Shown here: piece after piece, positions 1-11,104 of the stretch
Layout: each line of letters begins with the position of its first letter
Position numbering within the stretch: position 1 is the stretch's first letter
Assembly (NCBI GenBank): GCA_028751875.1
Contig: CM054162.1
Coordinates: 1,885,344 to 1,949,343, forward strand
Direction of reading: 5' to 3'
DNA from: Rapana venosa
Taxonomy: Eukaryota; Mollusca; Gastropoda; Neogastropoda; Muricidae
Length of the DNA: 64,000 bases
Translations under genes and position numbers: made by a program
Notes under the pieces: model-generated
Database searches by the model: none
Told to the model about the DNA's origin: nothing
Seen by the model: only the letters and a program-made list of their open reading frames with translations

Positions 1-298
1 AATGTTATTTTTTGTACGTTAATAAATGATTTTTGTTTGCTGATATCTTCCATGCTGGTAAGAGTTGGTTAAAGGCTAATTGGCATCTGTAATCTTGAAT
101 AAAACTATTGATTTACACAGGCTGCTTTTACAATAACAAAAAGTGTTGCTATGCCTGTATGTAAATGGGGCAACATGGCGAATTGAGTTTAGGTTGACCT
201 GTCTGGTTTTGGGTGGGGGGGGGGTTTTCTGTCTCTTTTTGTCTGTTCTGTTGAAGGTCTCTCTGACTCACTCACCTTTTTTCACTTGCTCGCTCTGT
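1..298. other. unassigned AT-rich sequence
   Basis: Ordinary AT-rich sequence with a G-run near 212-224 and a pyrimidine-rich stretch leading into the CATA array. I see no exon, conserved motif or repeat shared with the rest of the window. Confidence 0.5.
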
Positions 299-303
299 TT
301 CTC

Positions 304-886
304 TCTCTCACACACAAACATGCATGCACACACACGCATACATACATACATTACATAAAACACACGCATTCATGCATACATACATACATGCATACATCAT
401 ACCACATACATCTTACATTAATACATACATACATACATACATACATACATACATACATACATACATACGCATTCCCTCCATCATTCCTCCCACCATCCAA
501 TCCATCCATCCCTCCACTCGTACATAACATACATACAACATTCATAAATACTTACATAACAATGCATACATACATACATAATAACATACATGCATGTATG
601 CTTGCATAATGAATGCATGGCATGCATACATCATGCATACATACATGCATACAGTCCATACATACTTACATACATACATACATGCAGACATACATTCATA
701 CTACATAATGCAATGCATGGAATACATACATACATGATACATACATGCTTACAATACACACACATACATACATTACATCAAACATACATACATACACCAC
801 TCATACATACCATAATACATGCTTTCATCCATCTATCCATCCATGCATCCATACATACTACCTTCATGCATACATACCTACATACA

Positions 887-920
<34 letters not shown>

Positions 921-1096
921 ACATACATAATGCCGTACATACATACGTACAACATACATGCATACATACATGCATACATGCATACTTGCATACATACATA
1001 CATACTACATACCATACACACATACTATATACATTTACACATACATACATACATACAACATAACCACATACACACATACACACATAAACCATAACC
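304..1096. repeat. long interrupted (CATA)n microsatellite
   Basis: About 790 bp dominated by CATA/TACA tetranucleotides, with islands of CATG, CACA and CCAT. The clean core at 421-468 has at least 11 consecutive ATAC units. Open frames on both strands through it consist of Tyr/Ile/His/Thr or Met/Tyr/Val/Cys strings, as expected of a translated tetranucleotide, and I do not call them genes. Confidence 0.95.
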
Positions 1097-1590
1097 AGCA
1101 TACGCTCTATCTTTCTCTGAAGGTCAAAAACTTTCTGAATCTCTTCCCCTCCCTCTGTTAATGAAGCTTGATTGTGTGAACAAGGAAGTAAGTGTCATTG
1201 AAAGCAGACCTTAATCAGAGGTGCAACGGAACGGCAAGGTGCACCGTGCACTCTCTGCTCCAGAGATACATCATATTTGTGTTATGTAAACAGTGTGCAC
1301 TTCAGTTCAGGTGATCGCCTCTGAATAATTCAATATTGGCGAATTCCCAACCAAAATTTGTGACAAAGCAGATTACACTTTCTTCTCTGAATGTGTCAGA
1401 TAAAAGCATTAATGTGTTTGATTTTTTTCCGTGTATTGGTTGGGTCTGTCTTTTTTCAGAAATTTATTTTTATTATTTCAAGATGATTATGGCTGGCATA
1501 CAGTTTGTTTCTTGGAAGAAGATCATTTCACCTGTAATGCAATGACCCCTTTAAACAGAGGTATGTTCTTTGGTTTGAAAAAGGTGACAC
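1097..1590. other. unassigned sequence
   Basis: Mixed-composition sequence between two microsatellites. A short open frame (1336-1545) has no recognisable domain. No splice-bounded exon or shared repeat was seen. Confidence 0.4.
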
Positions 1591-1595
1591 TTTAC

Positions 1596-1747
1596 AGCAA
1601 GAAGAGGACGACGAAGAAAGAAGAAGGAAAAAGAGAAGAAGAAGAAGAGAAGAAGAAACTGATAGAAGAAAAAGTTGAAGAAAGAAGAAGAAGAAGAAGA
1701 TGATGATGATAAAGATGAGAGATAAAGGTGTTGATGATGATGATTGA

Positions 1748-1779
<32 letters not shown>

Positions 1780-1860
1780 TGATGTGATGATGTTGAGGGA
1801 AGGAGAAGGAGGAGGAGGAAGAGGAGGAGGAGGAGGAGGAGGGAGGAGGGAGAAAGATTA
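1596..1860. repeat. compound (GAA)n-(GAT)n-(GGA)n tract
   Basis: Purine-rich trinucleotide blocks in order: GAA (about 1598-1700), GAT/GATTGAT (1700-1785), and GGA/GAG (1798-1855). The order suggests stepwise motif drift within one expanding array. The antisense Ser/Leu frame is a by-product. Confidence 0.9.
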
Positions 1861-1862
1861 GA

Positions 1863-2420
1863 AGTATTAAAAGAATGTAAAGAAGGATGACTTTTTGTCC
1901 GGTAATTCATTTAGGGCCATTTTCCAGAACTTAGGATCTTTGGTTTTAAGTTAAATGGCAATCCCCTTGTGTGGGGGAGCAGCCTAGGCCTGTGACTGCA
2001 AGAACCCGGAAGGGTCACATAGCTACCTCCCTTGTTAACGACTGCTGACAAAAAAACACGCGCCATGTTCCAGGAGAAGTGTTCAGAAACCCACATTCTG
2101 GAGAACAATGGTTGCATAACATGCAATTTAAAACATGACTTGTGGGGGGGGGGAACGTGTGTACATCATACATCTTTTTCAAAATATCATGATGTCGGAA
2201 CGAGGAAAATAAATATTCTATTACCTTTGACCAATATTATTTGAACAAAAAATCTCCCACACACACACACACACACTGCCCTGTGCCTGTCTTACCAGCA
2301 GCATGACGACTCTCTGTGCTGTCCAAATGACAGGTTTTTCTTTACTTCTGGCTTTTGGAAAGAGTGATTTTACATGTAGAGATAGAGTGATTTAGGACAG
2401 GAGCAAACATAGTCTTCGTA
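1863..2420. other. unassigned sequence with a short (CA)n
   Basis: No gene is recognised. It includes a G-run at about 2143-2152 and a (CA)9-type tract at about 2259-2276. A short antisense frame at 1911-2126 has no recognisable domain. Confidence 0.4.
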
Positions 2421-2424
2421 TCAG

Positions 2425-2636
2425 TATTCTCTCTGTGTCCTCCTCTGTCTCTCTGTCTGTCTCTGTCTCTCGCTGTTTCTCTCTGTCTCTTTGAGCTATG
2501 TCTGTCTCTTTGTCTCTGTCTTGTTCTGTCTCTGTCGTCTCTTCTCTTTGTCTCTCTGTCTCTCTGGCAGTCTGTGTGAGTCTCATCTCCTCTTTCTCTC
2601 TCTTTCTCGCTATTTCTCTCTCATTCTCCTCAAAAA
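2425..2636. repeat. CTCTGT/CTCT pyrimidine tract
   Basis: Interrupted CT and CTGT repeats. The reverse strand reads as Arg/Glu/Thr-rich frames, typical of a GA/GACA microsatellite. Confidence 0.85.
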
Positions 2637-2640
2637 AGAC

Positions 2641-3350
2641 CCTTCGGATTGGGACATTTACCGAGGTCGTGGTGCAAACGCCATCAGAACCTCTTGCGCA
2701 CCATAATTGTCATGAAAAAAAAAAACCCCGTCCCGCTTTTCGCAAAGGAGTAGGTCATTGGTGTGTTGTTTGGACAGGATGATTATTTTTTTAAAAAACT
2801 GCAATACACACTGAAAATTTAGATGTAAAAGTCCCAACTACATGAGCGCCTATTCCTTTTTTCGAAATAAAAGATAACATACAACATGTAAAAACATACT
2901 TAAGGATCATGATACTTATATATAGTCAACACATAAAGTTGAAAATAAGACAAACACACCGCCTCTAAGAAAAAACGCACAGAAAGCCTAAAACAATTAC
3001 CAAAAAAAGAGAAAAACAATCACCCCCAGCCCCGCTCTAAAGATTGATCAGCCACAATCATCCATATTTTATCATTCTTTAACCACACACAAAACAACGA
3101 CAAACAAAGTCTGAGTTTCCTTTATGTGCAAGCGAAAAAAACTTACAGAAAGTTCATGGGCGTTTCTATGAACTGAACAGCTACAGAAACCCCAAGCAAG
3201 TTCTTATTGCTCCAAAATGTATTGCACAAAACTGTGTTGCCTACATGTATTGTACTGCATCGTTGCGGTGGTAATTATAATTATGTTGTTAGCTATTGCT
3301 CTGCCCCAGAGGAAAAACTATCCCACAGTTGGGCATGTTTTTACTCTGTA
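2641..3350. other. unassigned sequence
   Basis: AT-rich with several A-runs (for example about 2717-2727). No retroelement protein, tRNA-like box or dispersed repeat from this window was found. Confidence 0.4.
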
Positions 3351-3354
3351 ATTT

Positions 3355-3505
3355 ATTCTTTCTTTCTTTCTTTCTTTTTCTTTTCTATCTTTCTTTCTTA
3401 ACTTTCATTCTTTTTGTCTGTCTGTTTGTTGTCTGTCTCTCTGTCTTACTTTCTTTCTTTCTTTTTCGTTCTTTCTAGTGCATTCTTTCTCTCTCTTTTC
3501 ACTCT
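3355..3505. repeat. (CTTT)n-rich tract
   Basis: CTTT tetranucleotides interrupted by CTGT and CTCT. It carries a Phe/Leu/Ser frame that I treat as non-coding. Confidence 0.85.
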
Positions 3506-3779
3506 TGTCCCATGTTCTCCTCCTCACTATCAGTGCCGGTTTTCTTGGAGACTGTTTCCTTTCTTATGGTGTATATTTACATCCTTGCTCCTTTATTCAT
3601 TTCTCTCTTTATATTCGTCCACCTTAGTTTTCCCTTTTTTCATTTTGTGTATTGTAGTTAGGAAAGGGGCCAGGTATAAAGGGATAGGGGTTTGATTTAA
3701 TCAGCTTGCGCTGGATACTGGACCAGTAAGCTGGCTACCCTGTCGAGTCACCTCATGAACATGATTCTCCAGGCCACTG

Positions 3780-4105
3780 CCCATCCTCTGTGGGCATGCC
3801 GGGGCCTGTCAGTATCAAACAAACATCCCCAGCATCCTCAAACCCTGTGATACGATAATCTCCTCTTTTCTACCCTCTCTTTGTTTTGCCTTGTTATTAT
3901 TCTTCTTGTCACCTCCTTATTCTCTATTTTCATGCCTTCTTGGTCCATTCTCCGGCCTTTTTTTTCTATAAAAAACAACAATTGAAATTAGTATTTCTTT
4001 CTTCCACGCGAAATCGTGTACGCTGGTCATGCCTTGTGAGGTGTTTTAACGGCAGCGCAACGCATTGTTCCTCATATTGCAGGACCACACTCTAATTGCG
4101 AGCTC
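3780..4105 (+). mobile_element. dispersed repeat B, copy 1
   Basis: Shares an ordered set of blocks with 43835-44090, 49965-50235 and 60020-60425. These are a leading 'atgccgggg' block, a pyrimidine-rich middle beginning 'cctcttttcta', and the 3' core 'aacggcagcgcaacgcatt'. The repeated 3' core and the A/GA-rich sequence after it (4108 onward) suggest a retroposon, perhaps a SINE, but I see no clear pol III head in this copy. The divergence between copies points to an old family. Confidence 0.7.
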
Positions 4106-4107
4106 CC

Positions 4108-4430
4108 TTTCTAGCACTCGAAGAAGAAAAGAAGAATTTGCAGGGAGGGAAGAGAATGCAGAAGAAGATGAATGCAAAGAAGATGAAGAGGATGCCATAA
4201 GAAGAGACTGCAATGGAAGAAGAGAATGCCAGAAGAAAAAATAATGCATTAAGAAGAAGAATGCAAGGATAAAGAATGCAATAAGAAGAAGAATGCAAGA
4301 AGAAGAATGATGCAAGAAGAAGAAGGATGCAATAAGAAGAAGAGTTCAAGAAGAAGAAGAATGCAAGAAAAAGAATGCAAGGAATAAGAAAAATGGCAAC
4401 AGAAGGAATAATGCAAAGTAGAAGAATGCA
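4108..4430 (+). repeat. cryptic GAAGAA/ATGCAA array at the repeat B 3' end
   Basis: Loose tandem repeats of GAAGAA and AAGAATGCAA, starting within a few bases of the end of repeat B copy 1. The same arrangement (repeat B then GAA) recurs at 44095, which suggests the array grew from the repeat tail. Confidence 0.75.
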
Positions 4431-4574
4431 AAGGTGCAGTCCTCCCTCCTTCACTGGATCCTCAGGCCTGATGGATTTCCCATCACTACTCAGAGTGCTC
4501 AGCCTGGCGTGTTTTAGCCATTTCTGCATGCAGGGCACTTCAGCAGCAAGAGAACAAGGCATACATAGTTTAGT

Positions 4575-4765
4575 CTGAGAAGTGAGAGAGGAGACAGTAG
4601 TGAGAGACATAGAGACAGACACACAGAGAGATACACGAGATAGAGAGAGAGAGAGAGAGGAGAGAGAGAGATTGGAGAGAGAAGAGAGAGAGAGAGACAG
4701 ACAGAAGACAGACAGACAGACAGACAGAGACAGAGACTCAGAGGACAGAGACAGAGAAGATGCAG
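4575..4765. repeat. GA/GACA compound microsatellite
   Basis: GAGA blocks interleaved with GACA (4696-4730). The derived Arg/Glu frame is rejected as a gene. Confidence 0.9.
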
Positions 4766-4917
4766 AGATAGGCGATATCTGTTCTTTGTCAAGTCACAAC
4801 CTTTTATTTCCTGCGGCCAATACATTTAGTGAAGAACAAGCCACAACATAACAATCTATAAAATATAAAAACAGCCATAGAACAGCCAAAACAAGCATAC
4901 AGAACATGAGTTGGGTT

Positions 4918-5075
4918 CGCAGATAGAGAGAAAGAGAGAGAGAGAGAGATGAGTGAGGAGGAGAGGAGAGAGGAGAGAGAAGAGGCGAGAGAGAGACAGA
5001 CGAGAGGAGGACTGAGAGAGAGAGAGAGATGAGAGGGGTGGAGAGACAAAGAGAGAGAAAGAAGAGAGTGAGACC
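4918..5075. repeat. GA-rich microsatellite
   Basis: GAGAGA blocks separated by single substitutions. A pure 14-16 bp run is near 4930-4948. Confidence 0.9.
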
Positions 5076-5298
5076 CTGTTCTTCTTTGTCATGCTCAATT
5101 TCTTTTTTTTTATTGCGAAAAAAAGATCAAGCCACTCATGTGAGCTTTTTTAAAAATCTAATAATTTGATGAAAAAAAACAAAACAAAAAAAAAACAAAA
5201 ACCAAAGAACAACTTTAAAGGAAAAGGATCGAACAAACAGCCAAGCAAGCAAAGGCTGAAAAAATTAACAACAAGAACCGAAATAAAACAAAATGAGT

Positions 5299-5335
<37 letters not shown>

Positions 5336-5520
5336 CTGAAAGAGAGAGAGAGAGAGAGGAATGTGAGAGAGAGAGACTTAGAGAGAGAGCGGGAGAGAGA
5401 GTGTGTGTGATGAGAGGAGAGAGACAGACAGACAGCCAGACAGAAAAGAAAGACATAAAAGACCAGAGACAGAGGACAGCCACGGAGTGCAGACACAGAG
5501 AGACAGACAGAGCAGAACAA
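5299..5520. repeat. GA/GACA microsatellite
   Basis: A pure (GA)n run at about 5301-5334, followed by interrupted GA and then GACA/CAGA units to 5515. Confidence 0.9.
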
Positions 5521-5990
5521 AGGCAGGTCAAGGCATGATGTGCATATGCGCAACAAGACGATCCTGTACAGAAGCTTAAAGAACATTTCTGCCCTAGCTT
5601 TCTCTGCCTTTATTTTCCTATAATAATGTTTTTACTTTGAAATTAAACGCTGTGTGGATTGTATACTGTCATGCATGCTTTTGTACACTAGATTCCGACT
5701 TTAAAGAACTTCAGTCAAGTGTAGATTGATGGCTTTTCCATCATCCAGCCTTTTTCTTCCTTCTCACAATTCTGTTTGACGTCTGGGCTTGCAAACAATT
5801 ACTAAGTTTATACAATGATGTGCGAAACTTAAAAATAAACAAAAAATAACAAACGACTGTAACCACGGCAAATAATGATGAATGATCACAAGCGTTATCA
5901 ATGTCCGTTTCGATTGCGTTTGAAAATTTGACAAGATAACGTAGCCTGATACTGTTTATGTTATACTTTAGTTGGTCGGATTGGGCACAG
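5521..5990. other. unassigned sequence
   Basis: AT-rich unique-looking sequence with no coding signature and no match to the repeat families seen elsewhere in the window. Confidence 0.4.
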
Positions 5991-5996
5991 CGTATT

Positions 5997-5997
<1 letters not shown>

Positions 5998-6031
<34 letters not shown>

Positions 6032-6078
6032 GTGTGTGTGTGTGTTGTGTGTGGTGGGTGTGTGTGTGTGTTGTGTTT
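5998..6078. repeat. (TG)n microsatellite
   Basis: A pure TG run of about 30 bp, then TG with single-base interruptions. Confidence 0.95.
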
Positions 6079-6109
6079 ACAAGCTATGTTCGACGCGCTA
6101 TGATTGTTG

Positions 6110-6300
6110 ATTTACAAGATTCAGTGCTTTATAAATTACATTACATTATTATCTTTATTTTATATTATTATTATAATTATTATATTATTATTATATTATT
6201 ATTATTATTATTATTATTTTATTATATTTAGCAGTAGTAGTAGTTGTAGTAGGAGTAAGAATAGGTAGTAGTAGTAGTTTAGTAGTAGTTAAGTATGTAC
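6110..6300 (+). mobile_element. L2-like LINE 3' terminus with (ATT)n and TAG tail
   Basis: The sequence 'gtgctttataaattacatt' followed by (ATT)n resembles the 3' end of L2/CR1-like elements, where a GCGCTATATAAA-type motif precedes ATT repeats. A similar junction lies at 57740-57775 after a recognisable LINE. The ATT tail then passes into (TAG)n at 6228-6285. No coding part is left, so only a severely 5'-truncated insertion is proposed. Confidence 0.45.
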
Positions 6301-6500
6301 GGGGGAACATTTTCATTTACACCTGCTACAAATACTCGTTATGGTTTAGTTCATATTCGATAATAGCATTGTATTTCAACAAGCACAGAACAGACATTAA
6401 TTAAAGAAAACAGTTTCTGAACAAAAGAACAGTTTTATTCTGTTAAATGTGTTTCTTTGATAAAACTTTCATTGTGACACTATATCAATTTTCAAGTCCT
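6290..6500. repeat. dispersed repeat D, copy 1
   Basis: Matches 7880-8090 in the same order and orientation, with shared blocks 'aatactcgttat', 'attgtatttcaa' and 'cacagaacagacat'. The copies are interrupted by small indels. The family is unknown. Confidence 0.75.
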
Positions 6501-6527
6501 TACGGTGTTGGATTTCTTAAGCAGGAG

Positions 6528-6645
6528 TTTTATTTATTTCGAGTTAATAGAATAAAATATCATGTGACTTTTGTAAATCCATCCGGTGTGTATTGTAGTT
6601 TTGTCAACGTGTCATCCATTTCCCACTGGCACACACAGGACTACT
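6528..6645 (-). mobile_element. dispersed repeat A, copy 1 (LINE-type 3' end)
   Basis: Aligns with 11966-12085, 58690-58795 and 59785-59885. The order is a TTTATTTCGAG-type block, 'aataaa', a pyrimidine stretch, 'atcca.tcc..gtgtgtat', then 'agttttgtcaa' and the 'cactggcacaca' block. Related termini at 10955 and 11125 end in microsatellite tails on the left side. The element is therefore read right to left, with its 3' end near 6528. Confidence 0.65.
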
Positions 6646-6704
6646 CTTCCGTGTTAGTTAGTTCTTCAGTTTAAAGTCCTTCCACTAAAAAAGTGATATC
6701 AGAC

Positions 6705-7144
6705 GATTTTGTGTGTGTGTGTGTGTGTGTGTTTGTGTGCGTGTGTGTGTGTGTGTGTGTGTATGGTGGGTGTGTGTGTGTATGCGTGTGCGTTGCATGT
6801 GTTGTGGATTGTGTGTTTGAGAGTGTGTATACGTCCGTGTATGTATGTTGTGTGCATGTACGAGTGTGTGCCGTGGGTGTGTGGCGGAGTGCGTTGCATG
6901 CGTGTGCGTGCAGTGTGTGAGTGTGTGTATGAGAGTGTGTATACGTCCGTGTATGTATGTGTGTGCAAGTACGAGTGTGTGCGCGTGTGTGTGTGCGTGC
7001 GTGCATGCGTGTGTTGTGTGTGTAGTGTTTGTGTGTGTAAGTGTGTTGTGTGTAGTGTGTGTGTGTGTTGTGTGTTGTGTGTGTAAGCTGTTTGTGTGTG
7101 AATGAGTGTTGAGTATATGAGTGAAACTTGTGGGCGTTTGTATG

Positions 7145-7192
<48 letters not shown>

Positions 7193-7405
7193 TGTGTGCG
7201 TGCGTGCGCGTGTGTACGTGTAAGTAAATATATCAGAGAACTGAGTATTGTATGTGTGTTACTGTAGGTGTGTGTGAGTGTGTGTCGCGCGCGCGCGGCT
7301 TGTTTTGCGTGTGAACAGGGAAGTAAGTGTGGGGGGTCTTGAGTGTGTGCGTGTGTGTGTGTGTGCGTGTGTGTGTGTGTGGTGTGTGTGTTGTGTGGGT
7401 GTGTC

Positions 7406-7440
<35 letters not shown>
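6705..7440. repeat. large compound (TG)n tract
   Basis: About 735 bp of TG with TGTA, TGCG and TGAG variants and a CGCGCGCG core at about 7286-7297. It contains an internal duplication about 112 bp apart (a 'gagtgtgtatacgtccgtg' block near 6821 and 6933). Cys/Val and His/Thr frames across it are artefacts of the dinucleotide. Confidence 0.95.
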
Positions 7441-7441
<1 letters not shown>

Positions 7442-7811
7442 CAGTTAAAAAGCCTAATCAACAAAACAGTTATACGAAACTTAGGCCTTGGCTAAAAAAA
7501 ACACAAATAACCCCCCAAAAAAAAAAAAAACAACAACAACCAAACCTTTAGGGGAATAATCAGAGAACATGTTTCTAAAATCTTCAACCAGTCATGGATA
7601 AACAAATAGAAAAAGAAAAACTCTGGAAAACTAACAATAGGTCTATAAACTAGCCAAAAAGTTTGGACTTTGGGAACGTAGATATTTAGCACAAGTATGG
7701 GGTAAAAAACATAGGTCATTAGAGAGGTTTACAGGAACATTCATTTAAATGATAAGCTTTAAAAACAAGATGATCAATGACAGGGAAGATACGATGGGTG
7801 TGTAGCAAACA

Positions 7812-7812
7812 A

Positions 7813-7843
<31 letters not shown>

Positions 7844-7874
7844 GTTTGGGTGTTAGTGTGTGTGCGCGCGCGCG
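7812..7874. repeat. (TG)n with (GC)n end
   Basis: A TG run followed by a short GCGCGCGCG stretch (about 7863-7874), directly before repeat D copy 2. Confidence 0.9.
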
Positions 7875-7879
7875 TTTAG

Positions 7880-8090
7880 AGGTATGTACGTTGGTACATT
7901 TTATATTTACATCTGCTACATAATACTCGTTATTGTTATGTTCATAATCGATAAAGTAATTGTATTTCAAATATCACAGAACAGACATAATATTTTTTAT
8001 TTAAACCAGGTTTTTAGAGAAAGGCAAACAGTTTTTATTCCGTAGAATGTAATGGCTTTGATATGCTTCAAACTTTGATTACTTGTACTT
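7880..8090. repeat. dispersed repeat D, copy 2
   Basis: Second copy of the block at 6290-6500, same orientation. Similarity fades into the following 60 bp. The two copies bracket the TG-rich 6.7-7.8 kb interval. Confidence 0.75.
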
Positions 8091-8625
8091 TGATTTCCAA
8101 ATGCTTAAGGCCTTGAGTTTTTCTTTCGAGTATTCAGAAAACTGGATTTAATGAATTGGCTGTGTTTGTTCTGACTGCAAGCATTCACAAAAAGTAGACG
8201 AAGGATTCAGAGAGGACACATAAAACATCCACTTCAATCACAGTTCTGCCAACTCCTTCGAACTTCTATAGTAGGAGCTGTTTTACTGGAGTTTTGTAGT
8301 TTTGTTGATGAGGTGTTGTTATGTTACTTTGAAGGATGGTTATGTCAGGTGAAAGAAGTTTGGGTCAGAGAAGGAGAAAGATTGTAAAACGAAAATTGCG
8401 CAGAATGGTAATAGTTTTATCAGACAGGCTGAACAACAAGGGAGGAGTGGCGGCAGAACACGAATGTTTCTATCAAACACGCGTGTTGTGTCTACTTACT
8501 GGGCTTTTGAGTTCGTGGTTGTTTGATCTGTTTTGCTTTTTTTCTCTTGTTCGTTCTGTATTGGCCTGTTGCAAGGACTGTAATGGTTCCAGGCCAAAAA
8601 TCTGGCCTGCAGGCAGATTGCTTTG
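8091..8625. other. unassigned sequence
   Basis: Contains an open frame at 8336-8629, basic at its N-terminus and with a hydrophobic stretch later. It has no family signature and ends in the SINE-C copy, so I do not call it a gene. Confidence 0.35.
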
Positions 8626-8629
8626 GTGA

Positions 8630-8808
8630 TTGATGTTTCCCTTGCTCGGCTAGTTCCCCGAGGTTCCAGTGGTGAGATGTTGCAGATGCCACTGCTCTTG
8701 TTTTCATCAAGGTAGCTGCCATTCCGACATGGCTGGGATTCAAACCCACGACTTTATGGAGCCTGGGATGAAGTCGGATGGTCTTAACCAACTTAACATC
8801 TGTCCGTC
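8630..8808 (-). mobile_element. SINE-C, copy 1, with tRNA-like head
   Basis: Read on the minus strand, it starts with a box-A-like segment ('ttggttaagac', about 8785-8795) and a box-B-like segment ('ggtttgaatccc', about 8739-8750). It then has 'gtcggaatggcagctacct', the block shared with all SINE-C copies. The GGTTAAG and B-box resemble a tRNA-Leu/Ser-type head. RNA polymerase III would transcribe such a unit and a partner LINE would mobilise it. It is decayed and shows no tandem array at its 3' side. Confidence 0.7.
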
Positions 8809-9285
8809 TGTGGTTTGTTAGCCGTTGGTTATCTCCACTTGTGGCGCTAGACTGTGTTAAATTAACACTAGCAGAATCTTTAGTCTTTCATTTCTTCTTC
8901 ATTAGCTCTCAGAAAGCAACTCCTATTGTTAATGAGCAGCAATGCGTCGCTGAAGCAGCATTAAATGCCCATTTTATCATTTCTGTAGATCAATAAGCTG
9001 TTGGGCGTCATTTTTAAAAATTTTATGCAAGTGCTCATTGATTTTTGTCCCAGATGATGACATAATGGACTTGGGGATTCTTCGTTTCTGATTAGGTCCT
9101 GAATAGATGATCTTGGGGAAATGTTTGTTTCATTGTCGTAGAGAAATCCTTCATGGACCTATGGCATCGGTAGTGCGGGTACAAGTGTACCGTATGTCTG
9201 AAAGCATTATGTTAATGAAGCATGGACACTTGGTACACACAAGAACTGCTTTTTAAAAGCATGCTTGCTTGTAAGTGACAGCAGA
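8809..9285. other. unassigned sequence
   Basis: No coding motif, repeat box or shared family recognised. A short T-rich stretch and a few ordinary frames only. Confidence 0.4.
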
Positions 9286-9287
9286 CA

Positions 9288-9594
9288 TTAACACACACGT
9301 ACACACAGGCGACGCCACACACGCATACAGACACAAATACGAAACGCACACAACTCGCACCACGCACATACACACACATGAACACACACACAAAACTGAA
9401 CACACACACAACGCAACACACAATACAAACACACACACAGGCACACACACACACTCACATCACCACACACGCGCACGCGCAAACTACCCCCCCCCCACAC
9501 ACACGCACAAACACACATTGCACACACACACACACACACGTACACACCACACACACACACACAACACAACTCACCACACGCACGCGCGCGCGCG

Positions 9595-9630
<36 letters not shown>

Positions 9631-9632
9631 AC
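9288..9632. repeat. (CA)n tract with (GC)n core
   Basis: CA repeats with CACG variants, a C-run at about 9487-9496 and an alternating CGCGCG block (about 9580-9600). This is a candidate Z-DNA-forming segment by composition. Confidence 0.95.
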
Positions 9633-9684
9633 AGTTTTCTGAACTACTATTGCTAATTTTCCTGTTAACTGTTGCTTTGAATTT

Positions 9685-10117
9685 CTCTTTTTCTTGTTGT
9701 TGTTGCTGCTGCTGTTGTTCTTGTTGCTGTTGTTGTTGATGATGTTCTTATTGTTGTTGTTGTACTTGTGTGATGCTATTGTTCTGGTTCTTCTTCTCCT
9801 TGTTGATCTTGTCTTGTTCTTGTTTTGTTCTTTGTTCTACTTGTTCTTCTTGTTCTCTTGTTCTTCTTTTGTTCTTGTTATTGATGTTGTTCTTCTTCTC
9901 TTCTTTTACTTCTCTTCTTCTTCTTCTTGTGCTTCCTAGTTCTTCTTGTTCTTCTTGTTCCTTTTCTTGTTCTTGTTATTGTTGTTGTTGTTCTTCTTCT
10001 TCTTCTTCTTTTTCTTCTTCTTCTTCTTTTCTTTCTTTTTCTTCTTCTTCTTCTTTTCTTTCTGTCTTCTTCTTCTTCTTCTTCTTCTTCTTCTTCTTTT
10101 CTTCTTCTTTCTTCTTA
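9685..10117. repeat. TTG/TTC polypyrimidine trinucleotide tract
   Basis: TTG/CTG repeats change to TTC/TCT repeats, ending in almost pure (TTC)n at 10060-10100. Leu/Phe/Ser and Glu/Lys frames across it are not genes. Confidence 0.95.
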
Positions 10118-10436
10118 ACCAACCCCCCCCCCTCTATCACCGCTAACCCCACATGTCTTTTACCAAGACAGAAATGAAACACAAGCATGCTGGATTTAAT
10201 CAGTTGACTATTGAGGGGAGGCGAATCGATATCGTGTTTTGCCTTAGGGGTATTGCCATGCACAATCCTTCGCTAACCCACTGCTGGTTCAATGGGTTGT
10301 CACGCGTATCGATTTGACATCAATCAGTTCTGCTCCCCAGGCTGCGTGGTGTCAATTGCCCCAGCCATCACTGAAGCAGACCAGCAGCAAGCAGGACAGA
10401 GCCAAGGGGGCCGCTGGGTAGCTAGGAGGTAAGACA
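10118..10436. other. unassigned sequence
   Basis: Starts with a C-run (about 10125-10133). No motif recognised. Two ATCGAT-containing blocks (about 10226-10233 and 10308-10315) may be coincidence. Confidence 0.35.
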
Positions 10437-10437
10437 G

Positions 10438-10500
10438 ACCAGAGCGACAGAGAGACAGAGACAGAGAGAGAGACAGAGAGGGAGAGAGAGAGAGGGGGAT
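10438..10500. repeat. GA/GACA tract
   Basis: Short interrupted GA tract lying about 30 bp to the left of a repeat-A-like LINE 3' end, i.e. at its tail side. Confidence 0.85.
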
Positions 10501-10528
10501 GACAATGCTTATGACAAGTGACAATGAC

Positions 10529-10602
10529 AGATTATTTTATTGCGAGGATATTGATAATCACCCTGTAAATTTTTCACACCAGTCCCCGTCTTTCAGGGAT
10601 GC
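10529..10602 (-). mobile_element. repeat A-like LINE 3' end fragment
   Basis: Carries 'ttattgcgaggatattgataa' in separated blocks and 'ccagtccccgtc' as in repeat A, then diverges. It is read on the minus strand with its tail toward the GA tract at 10438-10500. Confidence 0.55.
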
Positions 10603-10950
10603 ATCGTAAAATATAAGCCCGATATCATACAATAAAGCAGTAAAAACAAAGAGAAAAAACTAAACTAAATAAGCATAACAAAGCGAAACAAAAAAAGCAA
10701 CAAAAACGAAAGAAAAGGGCCAACTATTGAAATTCTTAAAATGAACACTAGCACATTGTGAAGTGATGGTACTATCGGCTGTACCTTTCAACAATAAATT
10801 ATCGACTTGAGACATTCACTAAACTCAAGTACAGTCAACAAACCCAATGACATTAAACATTTATAAAAATATTTATACGCCCTTCATTAGGTACCAAAAA
10901 CTATAAAACTATACGCAAAACAATACAAGGGGAGGGGGAACTCGAACTCG
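10603..10950. other. unassigned A-rich sequence
   Basis: A-rich with many AAAC and AAAG words. No retroelement protein could be read on either strand. Confidence 0.35.
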
Positions 10951-11025
10951 AACTCGAATATTTTAATGAGGGTAAATGGATAAGCCAGAGGCTTCTTTAC
11001 ACCAGGCCCTCATGGGGAAAAGAAT
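10945..11025 (-). mobile_element. LINE 3' terminus related to repeat A, with CGAACT tail
   Basis: Read on the minus strand, 'ctcatgagggcctggtg'-type sequence leads to 'cttatccatttaccctca', then AATATT and a short (GAGTTC)n tail (10938-10958 on plus). The terminal TTATCC(A)..ACCCTC block followed by a short tandem tail is typical of CR1-like 3' ends. Confidence 0.55.
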
Positions 11026-11104
11026 GAAACAAACATGAATAAACCAATGAATTAATTAACAGATGATGTCAGATAGCAATGAAATGGATACTCAAACTGC
11101 AATT

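Noticed and set aside
6685..7464. His/Thr frame of 259 residues and opposing Cys/Val frames
   Set aside because: Pure by-product of the TG/CA dinucleotide, which keeps few stops in these frames.
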